A stretch of 64,000 nucleotides of DNA from Paenibacillus cymbidii (GTDB taxonomy: Bacteria > Bacillota > Bacilli > Paenibacillales > NBRC-103111): the NCBI RefSeq assembly GCF_004764705.1, contig NZ_SHLX01000017.1, forward strand, positions 161,036-225,035. Reading direction: 5' to 3'. Below the pieces are notes generated by a model. That model saw nothing but the letters and a program-made list of their open reading frames with translations, did no database searches and had not been told where the DNA came from. This document shows, piece after piece, positions 1-8,634 of this stretch; the stretch's first letter is position 1; every line of letters begins with the position of its first letter. The position numbers were made by a program, and so were the translations under genes.

Positions 1-15
1 ACGGCAGGTGCGGAG

Positions 16-816
16 ATGGAATCCATATCGAAGTATTTGAAGAAAAGCGTCATTAAGCGCAAGCTGCTCGCCAATCAACTGGCCGGCTGCCTGAAACTGA
101 ACGTCTCCAACCAGGCCGCGTTCGAAATCGCCGCCATGTCGGGAACCGACGCCATCTGGTTGTGCCGGGAGCACGTGCCGGGCGACTGGGATATCGTCGA
201 ACGCTCGAGCGTTGTCGCCAAGCTGTACGACTGCGATCTGATCGTGCGGGTGGAGAAAGGCAGCTACAGCGACCTGATCAAGCCGCTTGAGCTGGACGCT
301 ACCGGCATCATGGTGCCGCATGTGCGCTCGGGCGAGGAGGCGGCGAACATCGTGCGCAACACGCGTTTCTACCCGCTGGGCATGCGGGCGTGGGACGGCG
401 GCAATGCGGACGGCAAGTTTTGCGCGATCGGGTCGGACGAATACATGCGCTACTCGAACAGCGAAAAGCTGGTCATCGTGCAGATCGAAAATCCGGAAGG
501 CGTGGATGCGATCGAGGACATCTGCTCCGTCGACGGGATCGACATGATCTTCTTCGGTCCGGGCGACTTGTCGCAGGCGTACGGCATTCCGGGGCAAATC
601 AACCACCCGGAGGTGGCGGCGGCCCGCAAAAAAGTGGCGGATTGCGCGAAGAAGCACGGGCGGTTCCTCGGCACGATTACGACGCCGGACATCATTCGCG
701 ACGTCGTCGCCGAAGGCTACCGGTTCCTTAATATCGGCGCCGACGTGCATGCGCTGCGCGAAACGTACGGCCGTGCGGTGCGCGATTTGGCATCGCTCGG
801 CGTGCCGACGGCGTGA
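16..816 (+). CDS. HpcH/HpaI aldolase/citrate lyase family protein
   Basis: This 266-residue protein belongs to the HpcH/HpaI class II pyruvate aldolase family, whose TIM barrels cleave or form 2-keto-3-deoxy acids with a divalent metal. Supporting motifs are the metal-ligand glutamate region QIENPEGVDAIEDI (about residue 155), FFGPGDLSQAYG (about 180) and the C-terminal FLNIGADVHALR. The barrel is complete. The ATG follows a GGAG-containing stretch, but the window begins only 15 bases upstream, so promoter and operon partners cannot be seen. It lies beside sugar-utilisation genes, which fits a role in sugar-acid breakdown; the substrate cannot be deduced. Confidence 0.85.
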   Translation: MESISKYLKKSVIKRKLLANQLAGCLKLNVSNQAAFEIAAMSGTDAIWLCREHVPGDWDIVERSSVVAKLYDCDLIVRVEKGSYSDLIKPLELDATGIMVPHVRSGEEAANIVRNTRFYPLGMRAWDGGNADGKFCAIGSDEYMRYSNSEKLVIVQIENPEGVDAIEDICSVDGIDMIFFGPGDLSQAYGIPGQINHPEVAAARKKVADCAKKHGRFLGTITTPDIIRDVVAEGYRFLNIGADVHALRETYGRAVRDLASLGVPTA

Positions 817-869
817 GAGTGGGCGGGAGTGCGTGGAAACACGCGGATGCGAGTGTGTGTGCGTGAACG

Positions 870-891
870 GAGAGCCCCTTTGGGGGCTCTC
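870..891 (+). terminator. Hairpin terminator after the aldolase gene
   Basis: A perfect 9-bp stem (GAGAGCCCC / GGGGCTCTC) closes a 4-base loop about 50 bases after the aldolase stop codon. The downstream T-tract is weak, so termination efficiency is uncertain. Confidence 0.55.
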
Positions 892-926
892 TTCCGCATG
901 ATTGTGCCACGGGGCTGACCGGTGGA

Positions 927-1118
927 GAAATAAGCCATGTTTAATTGGCTATTTCGGCAAAAATGGCCGACTTCAATAAAATAGCCAGTGTTTTCGCTGG
1001 TTATTTGGAGTGAAAGTCCGATTTTGGGGTTTCAGGGTTGAGATAGCCAGTGTTTTCGCTGGCTATTTTCGCCGAAGCAAGTAAAATAGAGCGAATAAGC
1101 CATTTTTCATGGGCTATT
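927..1118. repeat. Composite palindromic element, four hairpins in A-B-B-A order (copy 1)
   Basis: Four imperfect palindromes fill this intergenic stretch. Type A (AATAAGCCAT...ATGGGCTATT) is at 927-955 and 1094-1118; type B (ATAGCCAG...CTGGCTAT around an 8-base loop) is at 979-1006 and 1043-1066. Centres are 51.5, 62 and 51.5 bases apart. A second copy with exactly the same spacing lies at 16176-16365. The spacer sequences differ much more than the stems, so structure appears to be the conserved part. No coding frame is evident. It could be a REP/MITE-like element or a structured RNA; neither is demonstrated. Confidence 0.8.
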
Positions 1119-1203
1119 TTGCTTCCGCGCGTCTGATATAAAATGGAATATAATGTAAAATTTCGAGTCATACCAGAGAACCAATCGACTGGAGGGAACG
1201 GAT

Positions 1204-2703
1204 GTGGGCCGACACATCGTGCTGAATGAAGACAACAGCCATTATTTTTTCACCCGTTGCGATCGGCGTTTGACGGAGACGGAGGTGGATGCCTTCGTCG
1301 ATCAATACGCAGGTACGCAAGTCGGCGAACTGTTGTTCTGCGTCAATGCCATGCGAACCAGTTACGCCAGCGGCGTATGGGAGCCGATCTGGCAAGGCTT
1401 CGATCCGCAGCGGGGTGAGGAGCAGCCGCTGTTTGCTTCGGCCGGCCCGGGCGAAAAACGCGCGGGGCTGAACTGGATGCGCACCGCCCTTCAACTGCAC
1501 CGCGACGGCATCGACCCTTACGAGCGGTGGATTCGCCGCAGCCGGGAGGCGGGCATCTCCCCGTGGATTTCGGTGCGGATGAACGACGTGCACAATGTCG
1601 ACGACGAAGCGCATTACTTGCACAATCAGCTTTGGCGGGAGCGTCCCGATTTGCGTCGGCAGCAGGACCGGTTCGAGGCGTGGACGGATCGCGCGTTCGA
1701 CTATGGCAAACAGGAAGTGCGCGACTATCACTTCGCACTAATCAGGGAGCTGGCGGAGCGGTACGACTTCGACGGCATCGAGCTGGATTGGATGCGCTTC
1801 GGCTTTCATTTCCGCCCCGGCTTCGAGCGCGAGGGGGCGCCGCTGCTGACCGCGTTTACCGCATCCGTTCGCCGGCTGCTGGACGAATGGGAGCAGCGGC
1901 GGGGCCATCGCATCAAGCTGTCCGCACGCGTCCCGTCCCGCCCCGACGCGGCGTTCGACCTTGGGCTCGACGCGTGCGAATGGGCGGCGCAAAGGCTGGT
2001 CGATCAGCTGGTTGTGACTCCGTTCTGGGAAACCGCGGAGACGGACATGCCGATCGAAGCATGGAAGCAGCTGCTGCGCGGGACGCCGGTCACGCTGGCG
2101 GCCGGGCTGGAGCTGCTGATCCGCGCCTATCCGCAGTCGCCGTTGCGGCAAAAGAACACGATCGAAACCGTGCGGGGGATGGCGATGTCGTACTTGCATC
2201 GCGGCGCGGACCGGATTTATCTGTTCAACTACATGGACGCGATGACGGCTATCGACGATTTGTCGCAGTATCCGCGCCTGCTGCAGGAAGTCGGCGACGT
2301 CGCGACGATGCGCGGCGGGCCGCGGCGCCATGTCGTCGCCTACGCCGATACGTGGGCGCCCGGCACGCCAAAGGCCCATTTGCTGCCGCGCGTATGTCCG
2401 GCCGAACGCCATACCGGCCTGCGGATCCACATCGGCGAGAAACCGGCCGGCGGGCAGCGCGCCTATATATGTTTCGCCTGGCGGGAGCAGGAAGCGGACA
2501 CTGCCTTCGGCGGCGAAGTGCTCGTCAACGGGCGGCTTTGCAAGCGGGCGGAGTCGTTCCTTCCGGAGAAGCCGCTGCCGGAGGAGCCGCTGCACGCGTT
2601 CGAGGTGCCGGAGGAAGCGCTGAAGGATGGTTTTCAATACGTGGAAATCAAGCCCGCGGGCCGCGAGCTGACGCTCACCTGGGCGGAAATCGCCGTGCTG
2701 TAG
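1204..2703 (+). CDS. Putative glycoside hydrolase, TIM-barrel (GHL/DUF4015-like)
   Basis: A 499-residue cytoplasmic protein with no signal peptide. The motif YDFDGIELDWMRF (about residues 187-199) is a beta-strand-4 acidic signature of GH18/GHL-like TIM-barrel glycosidases, with Glu and Asp as candidate catalytic residues. Other barrel-like segments are the N-terminal region through GISPWISVRMND and DRIYLFNYMD near residue 340. The last 110 residues look like a beta-rich accessory domain. The start is GTG with GGAGGG seven bases upstream; the overlapping ATG at 1202 reads into an early stop. It stands alone between two palindromic repeats, close to the divergent GH172/ABC genes, so an oligosaccharide substrate is likely but unknown. 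Confidence 0.65.
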   Translation: MGRHIVLNEDNSHYFFTRCDRRLTETEVDAFVDQYAGTQVGELLFCVNAMRTSYASGVWEPIWQGFDPQRGEEQPLFASAGPGEKRAGLNWMRTALQLHRDGIDPYERWIRRSREAGISPWISVRMNDVHNVDDEAHYLHNQLWRERPDLRRQQDRFEAWTDRAFDYGKQEVRDYHFALIRELAERYDFDGIELDWMRFGFHFRPGFEREGAPLLTAFTASVRRLLDEWEQRRGHRIKLSARVPSRPDAAFDLGLDACEWAAQRLVDQLVVTPFWETAETDMPIEAWKQLLRGTPVTLAAGLELLIRAYPQSPLRQKNTIETVRGMAMSYLHRGADRIYLFNYMDAMTAIDDLSQYPRLLQEVGDVATMRGGPRRHVVAYADTWAPGTPKAHLLPRVCPAERHTGLRIHIGEKPAGGQRAYICFAWREQEADTAFGGEVLVNGRLCKRAESFLPEKPLPEEPLHAFEVPEEALKDGFQYVEIKPAGRELTLTWAEIAVL

Positions 2704-2757
2704 ACGGCGGAGGCGCTCCTTTGTCTGCCGCCGGCTCGAGCCGAAGGAGGGGGCGGC

Positions 2758-2787
2758 GAAATAGGCCATTTTTCATGGCCTATTTTC
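2758..2787. repeat. Solo type-A palindrome of the composite repeat family
   Basis: A perfect 11-bp inverted repeat (AAATAGGCCAT / ATGGCCTATTT, loop TTTTC) between two convergent genes. It is the same motif as the outer hairpins of the elements at 927-1118 and 16176-16365, here without B hairpins. Its position after a stop codon means it could also act as a terminator. Confidence 0.75.
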
Positions 2788-2832
2788 GTTCCGACACGAA
2801 TGTTGCTTCGTGTCTGAGCATGACGCCGCTCC

Positions 2833-3915
2833 TTACGGCTCCGACAGCGGCCTGCGGTCGAGGCCGTCGAGGTTTTCGAAGCCGCCGTGCGAGAACGGGA
2901 CGCGGTCCTCGAAACGGCCTACGTCCGGCAGCGGCTGGCTGCGCCCGATCTGGTACCAATACGCGCTGCTCGACCAGTCGCCGCGCATGTCGTTCGCATG
3001 GCCGTGCTCGATGCTGAACGTGAGCGCGCGCTCGAAGTAAACCGGGTCCTCGATGTGGAAGCGGTATTGGGAATGTTTGCCCGTATAGTCGCCATTGCCC
3101 TTGAACGAATAGCCGTAATACGGCGTGCAATGGGTCCGTTTCAGATGGTTGTAATTCCAGGCGCCGCAAAAATAGTCTTCGGTGCCCGTACCGTGCAGCC
3201 GGGGCGGCCACGGCTCGTCGTCGATGAAAATCATGTCGTCGCCTTCGCCCCACCATTTGGGCCTGTTCGTATCGAGATGCAGCACGCAGCCGACATAATG
3301 GCCTTTGCCGCGGGCGTCTAGCACGACATAGTTGTGTTCGCCCGTCTTGTTCAGGCGCTGCACGACGCCGCCGGCGTTCGGTCCCGTCTCCGCGTCCTTG
3401 GCCACGACAAGCTCCCGCCGCCAGCAGGCGTGGAACCGGCCAAGATCGTCGGCGATCCGCGTCGTCTCCTGGTAGTCGATGTAGAAGTAGATGAACGAAT
3501 CGCGCTCCGCTTCATTCGTAAGCGTGATCGTGGCGCCGTCCGCATACGGCATCGAAAACCAGCTGTTCATGCCCAGATGCGACGCCTGCAGCGGCAGCGA
3601 CTCCCAGTAGTTGGCCCGCCCATGGCCCAGGCCAAAAAAATCGCCGAGCGGGCAAAGCACCGAAGGCGTCGTTTCGCCGTCCCAGTACATGCGCAGCACC
3701 AGCCCGCGCAAGTTGTGCTGTTCTTCTGTCGTCGTCATCCAGATATGTTTGACGATACCCGCCCCTTGCATCTCGCCGAGCACGACTGTTTCGCCGGCCC
3801 GAACCGGCCAATAATCGCGGTTGCCGCCGGTCCGGTCGTAAGAAGACAGGCGCCGGCTGGCGACGCCTGTGCCGAGCTGCGCCAATCGGTCCAGCGCCGT
3901 CATTCCGCTATGCAT
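2833..3915 (-). CDS. GH172 (DUF2961) glycoside hydrolase
   Basis: A 360-residue DUF2961 protein, the family now classed as GH172, which includes difructose-anhydride, fructofuranosidase and arabinofuranosidase activities. It has the family hallmarks IVKHIWMTTT, VLRMYWDGE, PLGDFFGLGHG and the active-site segment GTGTEDYF (about residues 244-251) followed by a double-psi-like beta region. No signal peptide is present, so it should act on an imported oligosaccharide. It is the last gene of a minus-strand operon behind a second GH172 gene and an ABC importer. The ATG has GAGGGGG upstream. Substrate is not predictable from sequence. Confidence 0.85.
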   Translation of the reverse strand: MHSGMTALDRLAQLGTGVASRRLSSYDRTGGNRDYWPVRAGETVVLGEMQGAGIVKHIWMTTTEEQHNLRGLVLRMYWDGETTPSVLCPLGDFFGLGHGRANYWESLPLQASHLGMNSWFSMPYADGATITLTNEAERDSFIYFYIDYQETTRIADDLGRFHACWRRELVVAKDAETGPNAGGVVQRLNKTGEHNYVVLDARGKGHYVGCVLHLDTNRPKWWGEGDDMIFIDDEPWPPRLHGTGTEDYFCGAWNYNHLKRTHCTPYYGYSFKGNGDYTGKHSQYRFHIEDPVYFERALTFSIEHGHANDMRGDWSSSAYWYQIGRSQPLPDVGRFEDRVPFSHGGFENLDGLDRRPLSEP

Positions 3916-3972
3916 CGTGGATCCCCCTCTTTCATGCGCTATTGTGCAGTTCGCATCGCTTTCCCCGCCATC

Positions 3973-5085
3973 TCATAGCGGCGCTTCGTCCGCTGTGCCC
4001 GATGTCTCCGCAGCAGCCGCCCCCGCGAACAAATCGGCCGACCGCTCGCTTTTGCCGGGAAGCGGCTCCCGCGACTGCGCTAGCGGATACTGGTACCAGT
4101 AGGAAGTAGCGCACAGATCGTCGGAACGCAAGTAGAAGCCGTCCTCCGGATCGCGCCGGGGGTGGAGCTTCGGCTGGAATATGAGCCGGTCCCCGTATTG
4201 CGCCGCAAGCTCCTGCTTCATTCCGCAGCCCATCTGCTGCACAGTAACGGTCAACCGTTGCTGAAAAAAGATCGGATCCGCGTCGTGGAACCGGTACAGG
4301 GAGGCGAAGCCTCCCCGAACCAGCGGCGCTCCTTGCGTTGGCGTGCAAATTTCGCCGAGCCCCCAGGCGGAGCCGACATAATCCTCCATGCCGGTGCCGC
4401 ACAAGGTCGGATAATCGCCGTCATCGTCCAGATACAGCTTGACTTCGCCTTCGCCCCACCAGCCGGGGGTGAGCGGGCGGACGCCGATCACGCAGCCGAG
4501 GAAAACGCCGCGCGCCCCGCGCACGTCGGCGATCGTAAAGTCGCGGCCCAGCGGGCACGGATTGTCCCGCCGGAACGACGCGTGGAACCGGCCGTGCTCC
4601 TCCGTAACCTCGTCGCCAAGCGTAAAGTCGATCTGGTAAAAAAACCAGTCGATATCCGTATCCGATTCGTTCGTCACGGTGATGCGCGCCGACGCCGCAA
4701 AGGGCATCGGGATGAAGCAATTCAGCCCGCGGCCTTCCTGCATGCTGACGTACTTGGCGTACATCGGCACGGACGCCCCGTGGGCGACGCCGAAAAAGTC
4801 GCCCAGCGGCGCCTCCACGCTCGGCACCGCGCAGCCGTCCCAGTACATGCGCAGAATGAGGTTGCGCATATGCTGCGGCTCGCGCGCGTGGGACGTCATC
4901 CACATGCGCCGCACGACGCCTGGCCCCTCGGCCGCAAGCAGCGTCTCCGTCGTGCCTGCGCGAAAATCCTTGATCGCCGGCGACCCTTTGACGCCGCCTC
5001 CGCTCATGCCGCCCCGGCCGGGCAGCGCATCGCGGTTCTCCGCCGTGGCGGAGCGGCTGCGGAGCGTTTTCATCGTATAGATCAC
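3973..5085 (-). CDS. GH172 (DUF2961) glycoside hydrolase, second copy
   Basis: A 370-residue paralogue of the next gene, with the same family landmarks (VVRRMWMTSH, ILRMYWDGC, PLGDFFGVAHG, GTGMEDYVGSAWG at about residues 237-249). Identity to its neighbour is modest, so the two probably act on different linkages or as a heteromeric pair; GH172 enzymes are known to form trimers and hexamers. The last ~30 residues are low-complexity Ala/Ser/Glu. It begins with GTG preceded by GGAGGAGG at seven bases, only 27 bases after the binding-protein gene. No signal peptide is visible, suggesting a cytoplasmic enzyme. Confidence 0.85.
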   Translation of the reverse strand: MIYTMKTLRSRSATAENRDALPGRGGMSGGGVKGSPAIKDFRAGTTETLLAAEGPGVVRRMWMTSHAREPQHMRNLILRMYWDGCAVPSVEAPLGDFFGVAHGASVPMYAKYVSMQEGRGLNCFIPMPFAASARITVTNESDTDIDWFFYQIDFTLGDEVTEEHGRFHASFRRDNPCPLGRDFTIADVRGARGVFLGCVIGVRPLTPGWWGEGEVKLYLDDDGDYPTLCGTGMEDYVGSAWGLGEICTPTQGAPLVRGGFASLYRFHDADPIFFQQRLTVTVQQMGCGMKQELAAQYGDRLIFQPKLHPRRDPEDGFYLRSDDLCATSYWYQYPLAQSREPLPGKSERSADLFAGAAAAETSGTADEAPL

Positions 5086-5112
5086 GGCGCATCCTCCTCC
5101 TGTCGAACCGGG

Positions 5113-6651
5113 TTATTTGCCCATCTTCGCCTTGTAGGCGTCGTTCACTTCGGCAATGATTTTCTGGTATTGCGCGTCGGCCTTCAGCTTCGCCACCATG
5201 TCGTCCCAGGCCGACAGCGGCTGTTTGCCCATGATGATCTGGATTTTCAGATCGCTGATTTTTTTCTTGTAATCGCCCCCGACCTGCAGCTCCGTCGGCG
5301 ACACAAGCCCGAATTTCGGATCGGAAATCGCATATTTGGCCGCTTCGTCGATAATTTTTTTGTTGTTCTGATACATGTCGCCCGGAATGCCGGTGGCGTA
5401 AGCTTTCAAGTATTTGTCATAATAAGCGTAAATTTGACCGAACGCCTGCTGCGCGACGATATCCTTGGTCGCTTGCTCCGTCGCTACCTTGAAGCCGTCG
5501 ACAACGTTGTAATGCACACCTTCGAAGCCGTAATTGCCCAGATCGGAACCTTCCTGGGAAGCGCCATAGTCCATGAAGGCGAGCACTTTTTTCAGCTTCG
5601 CCTCCGGCACCGATTTGGGAATGACGAACATGCCGTAGGAGCCTGAGCCGGGCAGCGCGACTTTGGTGCCATCGGGGCTTTTCAAATAAGGCAGTGCCGA
5701 CAGATCGGCCTTGACCGACTTGTATTGTTTTTCCCCGATCAGCCAGGAGCCCATGTAGTTGCCGCCGATGGCGCCGGCGCCGCCGCTGCGCACCACGTCC
5801 TCCGACTGCGACCCCTGCATCACGGCAAAATCCGGGGGAATCAGCTTCGCGTCGTACACCTTTTTCAGCCATTCGATCGCCAGCTTCGTGCCCGGCTCCA
5901 GCTCGGTGTCGACCAGCTTGCCGTCTTTCAGTTTCCATTGGCCGTTCGAGCCGTTGAACACGTTATGCGCCAGCGAAACGAAGCCGGTGCCGGTTTCGGA
6001 AATGCCGAACGTATCGTTTTTGCCGTTGCCGTCGGGGTCTTTTTCCGCAAACGCTTTCAGTGTCGTGAACAATTGGTCCATGTCCTCCGGAACCGGCAAG
6101 CCGAGCTTGGCGATCCAGTCCTTGCGGATGAGCAAGCCGCCGTTCATGAGCGGCCGCACGCGCGGAATGCCGTACGACTTGCCGCCCATCTTCAGACCGT
6201 CCCACACTTGCGCCGGGATGGCGTTCAGGTTTTTGTAATCTTTGATGTAGGGGGTCAAATCCCAGATAGCGCCGTCCTTGATCAGCTGCTGGATGTTGGA
6301 GGCAAACGGGTCGATGACCAGCGTCAAGTCGGGAATGTCGCCGGAAGCGAGCGTGACATTCAGCTTGTCGCCGTAGCTGTTGCCCGATACCCAGTTGATT
6401 TTGAGCGCGGTGTTGGTCCGTTTCTCGACTTCCTTCACCACCACGTTGTCGGCGCCCGGAGGCTCTGTCGTATTGAACGTCACCAGAATCGAAATCGCGG
6501 TCGGCGCTTCCTTGCCCGGTGTGCTGTTGCCCGGCTGACCGCTTGCCCCGCCGCTCGAGCCGCTGCCCGAATCCTTTCCGCCGCCGCAGGCGGCCAGCAC
6601 CGTCGCCGTCGCCAGCAGCAGCGCCGCAGATCCCAAGTACCCTCGCTTCAT
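5113..6651 (-). CDS. Sugar ABC transporter substrate-binding lipoprotein
   Basis: A 512-residue extracellular solute-binding protein. The N-terminus is a lipoprotein signal with lipobox LAAC (Cys about residue 22) followed by a Gly/Ser linker, so the mature protein is tethered to the outer membrane face. Length and architecture match the LplA/YtcQ-type binding proteins that partner LplB/YtcP permeases for complex oligosaccharides. GGGAGG lies eight bases before the ATG. It sits between the permease genes and the GH172 genes in one operon. No ATPase gene is nearby, as is usual for this class, which shares an MsmX-type ATPase encoded elsewhere. Confidence 0.9.
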   Translation of the reverse strand: MKRGYLGSAALLLATATVLAACGGGKDSGSGSSGGASGQPGNSTPGKEAPTAISILVTFNTTEPPGADNVVVKEVEKRTNTALKINWVSGNSYGDKLNVTLASGDIPDLTLVIDPFASNIQQLIKDGAIWDLTPYIKDYKNLNAIPAQVWDGLKMGGKSYGIPRVRPLMNGGLLIRKDWIAKLGLPVPEDMDQLFTTLKAFAEKDPDGNGKNDTFGISETGTGFVSLAHNVFNGSNGQWKLKDGKLVDTELEPGTKLAIEWLKKVYDAKLIPPDFAVMQGSQSEDVVRSGGAGAIGGNYMGSWLIGEKQYKSVKADLSALPYLKSPDGTKVALPGSGSYGMFVIPKSVPEAKLKKVLAFMDYGASQEGSDLGNYGFEGVHYNVVDGFKVATEQATKDIVAQQAFGQIYAYYDKYLKAYATGIPGDMYQNNKKIIDEAAKYAISDPKFGLVSPTELQVGGDYKKKISDLKIQIIMGKQPLSAWDDMVAKLKADAQYQKIIAEVNDAYKAKMGK

Positions 6652-6711
6652 TTGTAAAACCTCCCTTTCGATTGGTCATGCATGGTCGTACATGGTCGTG
6701 CGTTTATCTGC

Positions 6712-7593
6712 TCATCCCTTGACAGAGCCCACCATGGCGCCTTTGGCAAAATGCTTCTGCAGGAATGGGTAGACCAGCAATACGGGAACCGTGGCGCATA
6801 CGACCGCCGCCATCTTGATCGCTTCCAGCGGAATCGTTTCGCCGCCGACGAGCATCGCCGCCGCCACGTCCCCGCCACCAAGCGCGGATTGCTCCACGAA
6901 CAGGTTGCGCAGCACGAGCTGCAGCGGCCACTTTTCAAAATCGTTGATATACAGAATCGCGGAAAAGAACGTGTTCCAGTAGCCTACCGCGAAGAACAGG
7001 CCGAACGCCGCCATGGCCGGCAGCGACAACGGCAGGACGATGCTGAACCAGGCGCGGACTTCGTTGCAGCCGTCCATGACCGCCGCTTCCTCGAGCGAAT
7101 CCGGCAAGCTTTCGAAGAAGCCGTTCATCAGCAGCACGAACCAGCCGCTGGTGAGCACCGGCAGGATGAGCGACCAGACGCTGTTGATCAGGCCGAGCTC
7201 GCGCACGACCAGATACGGCGGAATGATGCCGGGGCTGAGCAGGATCGTCAGCAAAATCGCCAGCATGAGCGGCTTGCGTCCGGGCGTGCGCTTGCGCGAC
7301 AGGCCGTAGGAGAGCGACGAGGTCACCAGCAGGCTGAGCAGCGTGCCGACGACAGCGAGAAAGGCGCTGATGCCCATCGAGCGCAGGAACGTGCGCACCG
7401 CAAACAAGTAGCGGTAGGAGTCGAGCGACCATTCGCTCGGGAACAGGGACAACTGCGTGGTCGTAAACGCCGACGGCGCCGTAAACGACATGATGACGAC
7501 GTAGTAGAACGGGAACAGCGCCGCCAACCCGACGACGGTGAGCGCGCCGACGACGGCTCCGTAGGCCCAGACGTTTCGATGCTGCGCAAGCAT
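6712..7593 (-). CDS. Carbohydrate ABC transporter permease (YtcP/MalG type)
   Basis: An inner-membrane permease of about 293 residues with six hydrophobic segments and the EAA loop MNGFFESLPDSLEEAAVMDG that contacts the ATPase. The C-terminal end KGAMVGSVKG is typical of the YtcP branch. An upstream ATG at 7614 directly abuts the preceding stop codon, but GAGAGGGG lies about nine bases before the ATG at 7593, which is therefore preferred. It pairs with the preceding LplB-type permease and is translationally coupled to it. Confidence 0.88.
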   Translation of the reverse strand: MLAQHRNVWAYGAVVGALTVVGLAALFPFYYVVIMSFTAPSAFTTTQLSLFPSEWSLDSYRYLFAVRTFLRSMGISAFLAVVGTLLSLLVTSSLSYGLSRKRTPGRKPLMLAILLTILLSPGIIPPYLVVRELGLINSVWSLILPVLTSGWFVLLMNGFFESLPDSLEEAAVMDGCNEVRAWFSIVLPLSLPAMAAFGLFFAVGYWNTFFSAILYINDFEKWPLQLVLRNLFVEQSALGGGDVAAAMLVGGETIPLEAIKMAAVVCATVPVLLVYPFLQKHFAKGAMVGSVKG

Positions 7594-7614
7594 GATGACT
7601 GTCGCCCCTCTCAT

Positions 7615-8532
7615 TTAATAAATGCCGCCGTCGCCGAAGCGTTTGGCCAGCCGGTTCGCAGATAGCGCCATGACGAAGCCGATCAGCGATTTGAACAGCC
7701 CGACGGCGGTGCTGTAGCTGAATTCTCCTTGCTGGATGCCGGCGCGGTACACGTAAGTATCGATAATGTCCGCCACTTGCGAGACGGCGCCGTTCATCAT
7801 CAGGAACACCTGCTCGAAGCCGGCGTCCATAATGTTGCCCATGCGCAGAATCAGCAGGATGACGACAACGTTGCGGATCGCCGGCAGCGTGATGTGCCAC
7901 ATCTGGCGAAACCGGTTCGCGCCGTCCATCACCGCCGCTTCGTACTGCTGCGTGTCGACGCCGGCGATCGCCGCAAGGAAAATGACCGTGCCCCAGCCGG
8001 CTTCCTTCCAGATGCTCTGCAGCGTCAGGAGCGGCCAGAACAGGCGGGAGTCGGTCATGAAGCCGACGGTTTCCCCGCCGAAGTGGGCGATGAGCTGGTT
8101 GACCAAGCCGTTCTGCTGCGACAGGAACAAGTACGTCATCCCGAAAATGATGACCCAGGACAGAAAGTGCGGCAAATAGACGATCGATTGCAGCACCCGT
8201 TTGTAAAGCTCCGACCGCAGCTCATTGAGCAGCAGCGAAAGGATGATCGGCAGCGGGAAGAAAAACACAAGGTTGAACAGGTTGATCGCCACCGTGTTGC
8301 GCAGCAGCAGGTAGAAGTCGGGATGGGAGAAGAAGCGGGCAAAATGCTTGAACCCCACCCAGTCGCTGTGCCAGAAGCCGCGGTAAGGGGAGTAGTCCTG
8401 GAACGAGATGAGCACTCCCCACAGCGGCGCGTACTTGAAGACGAGAAAATAGACGAGTCCGGGCAGCATCAGCAGGAACAAGTACCGGTGCTTCCAGGCG
8501 CCGCTGCGGGACAGACCGAGCCTGCGGATCAC
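7615..8532 (-). CDS. Carbohydrate ABC transporter permease (LplB/YteP type)
   Basis: A 305-residue membrane permease, first gene of the importer/GH172 operon. It has the characteristic start of this branch (YLFLLMLPGLVYFLVFKYAPLWG compressed around residues 17-39), six membrane segments, and the EAA loop YEAAVMDGANRFRQMWHITLP near residue 200. Translation begins at GTG with AAGGGGTG upstream. It ends with TAA directly against the next permease. Candidate repressor half-sites lie in the 98-base gap before it. Confidence 0.88.
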   Translation of the reverse strand: MIRRLGLSRSGAWKHRYLFLLMLPGLVYFLVFKYAPLWGVLISFQDYSPYRGFWHSDWVGFKHFARFFSHPDFYLLLRNTVAINLFNLVFFFPLPIILSLLLNELRSELYKRVLQSIVYLPHFLSWVIIFGMTYLFLSQQNGLVNQLIAHFGGETVGFMTDSRLFWPLLTLQSIWKEAGWGTVIFLAAIAGVDTQQYEAAVMDGANRFRQMWHITLPAIRNVVVILLILRMGNIMDAGFEQVFLMMNGAVSQVADIIDTYVYRAGIQQGEFSYSTAVGLFKSLIGFVMALSANRLAKRFGDGGIY

Positions 8533-8613
8533 GAAAGACGCACCCCTTTCATGGCAGTTTGGTTGGCAAGTCGAGCATGGTCCGGAAAATAAGGCGGGCT
8601 AACGTCGAGATTG

Positions 8614-8634
8614 TTACTTAGCATTACTAACTAA
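8614..8634 (-). promoter_or_regulatory. Candidate ROK-repressor operator before the importer operon
   Basis: The plus strand reads TTACTTAG-CATTA-CTAACTAA, an inverted repeat with 8-bp arms that match at seven positions. It overlaps the end of the kinase gene and precedes the permease operon. CTAACTAA recurs at 12136-12147, over the transcription start of the ROK repressor gene, which suggests common control. No convincing -35/-10 pair was found here. Confidence 0.5.

Noticed and set aside
1527..3017. A 496-codon plus-strand frame overlapping the glycosidase-like gene
   Set aside because: Arg/Ala-rich shadow; the 1204-2703 frame has a ribosome site and a TIM-barrel motif.
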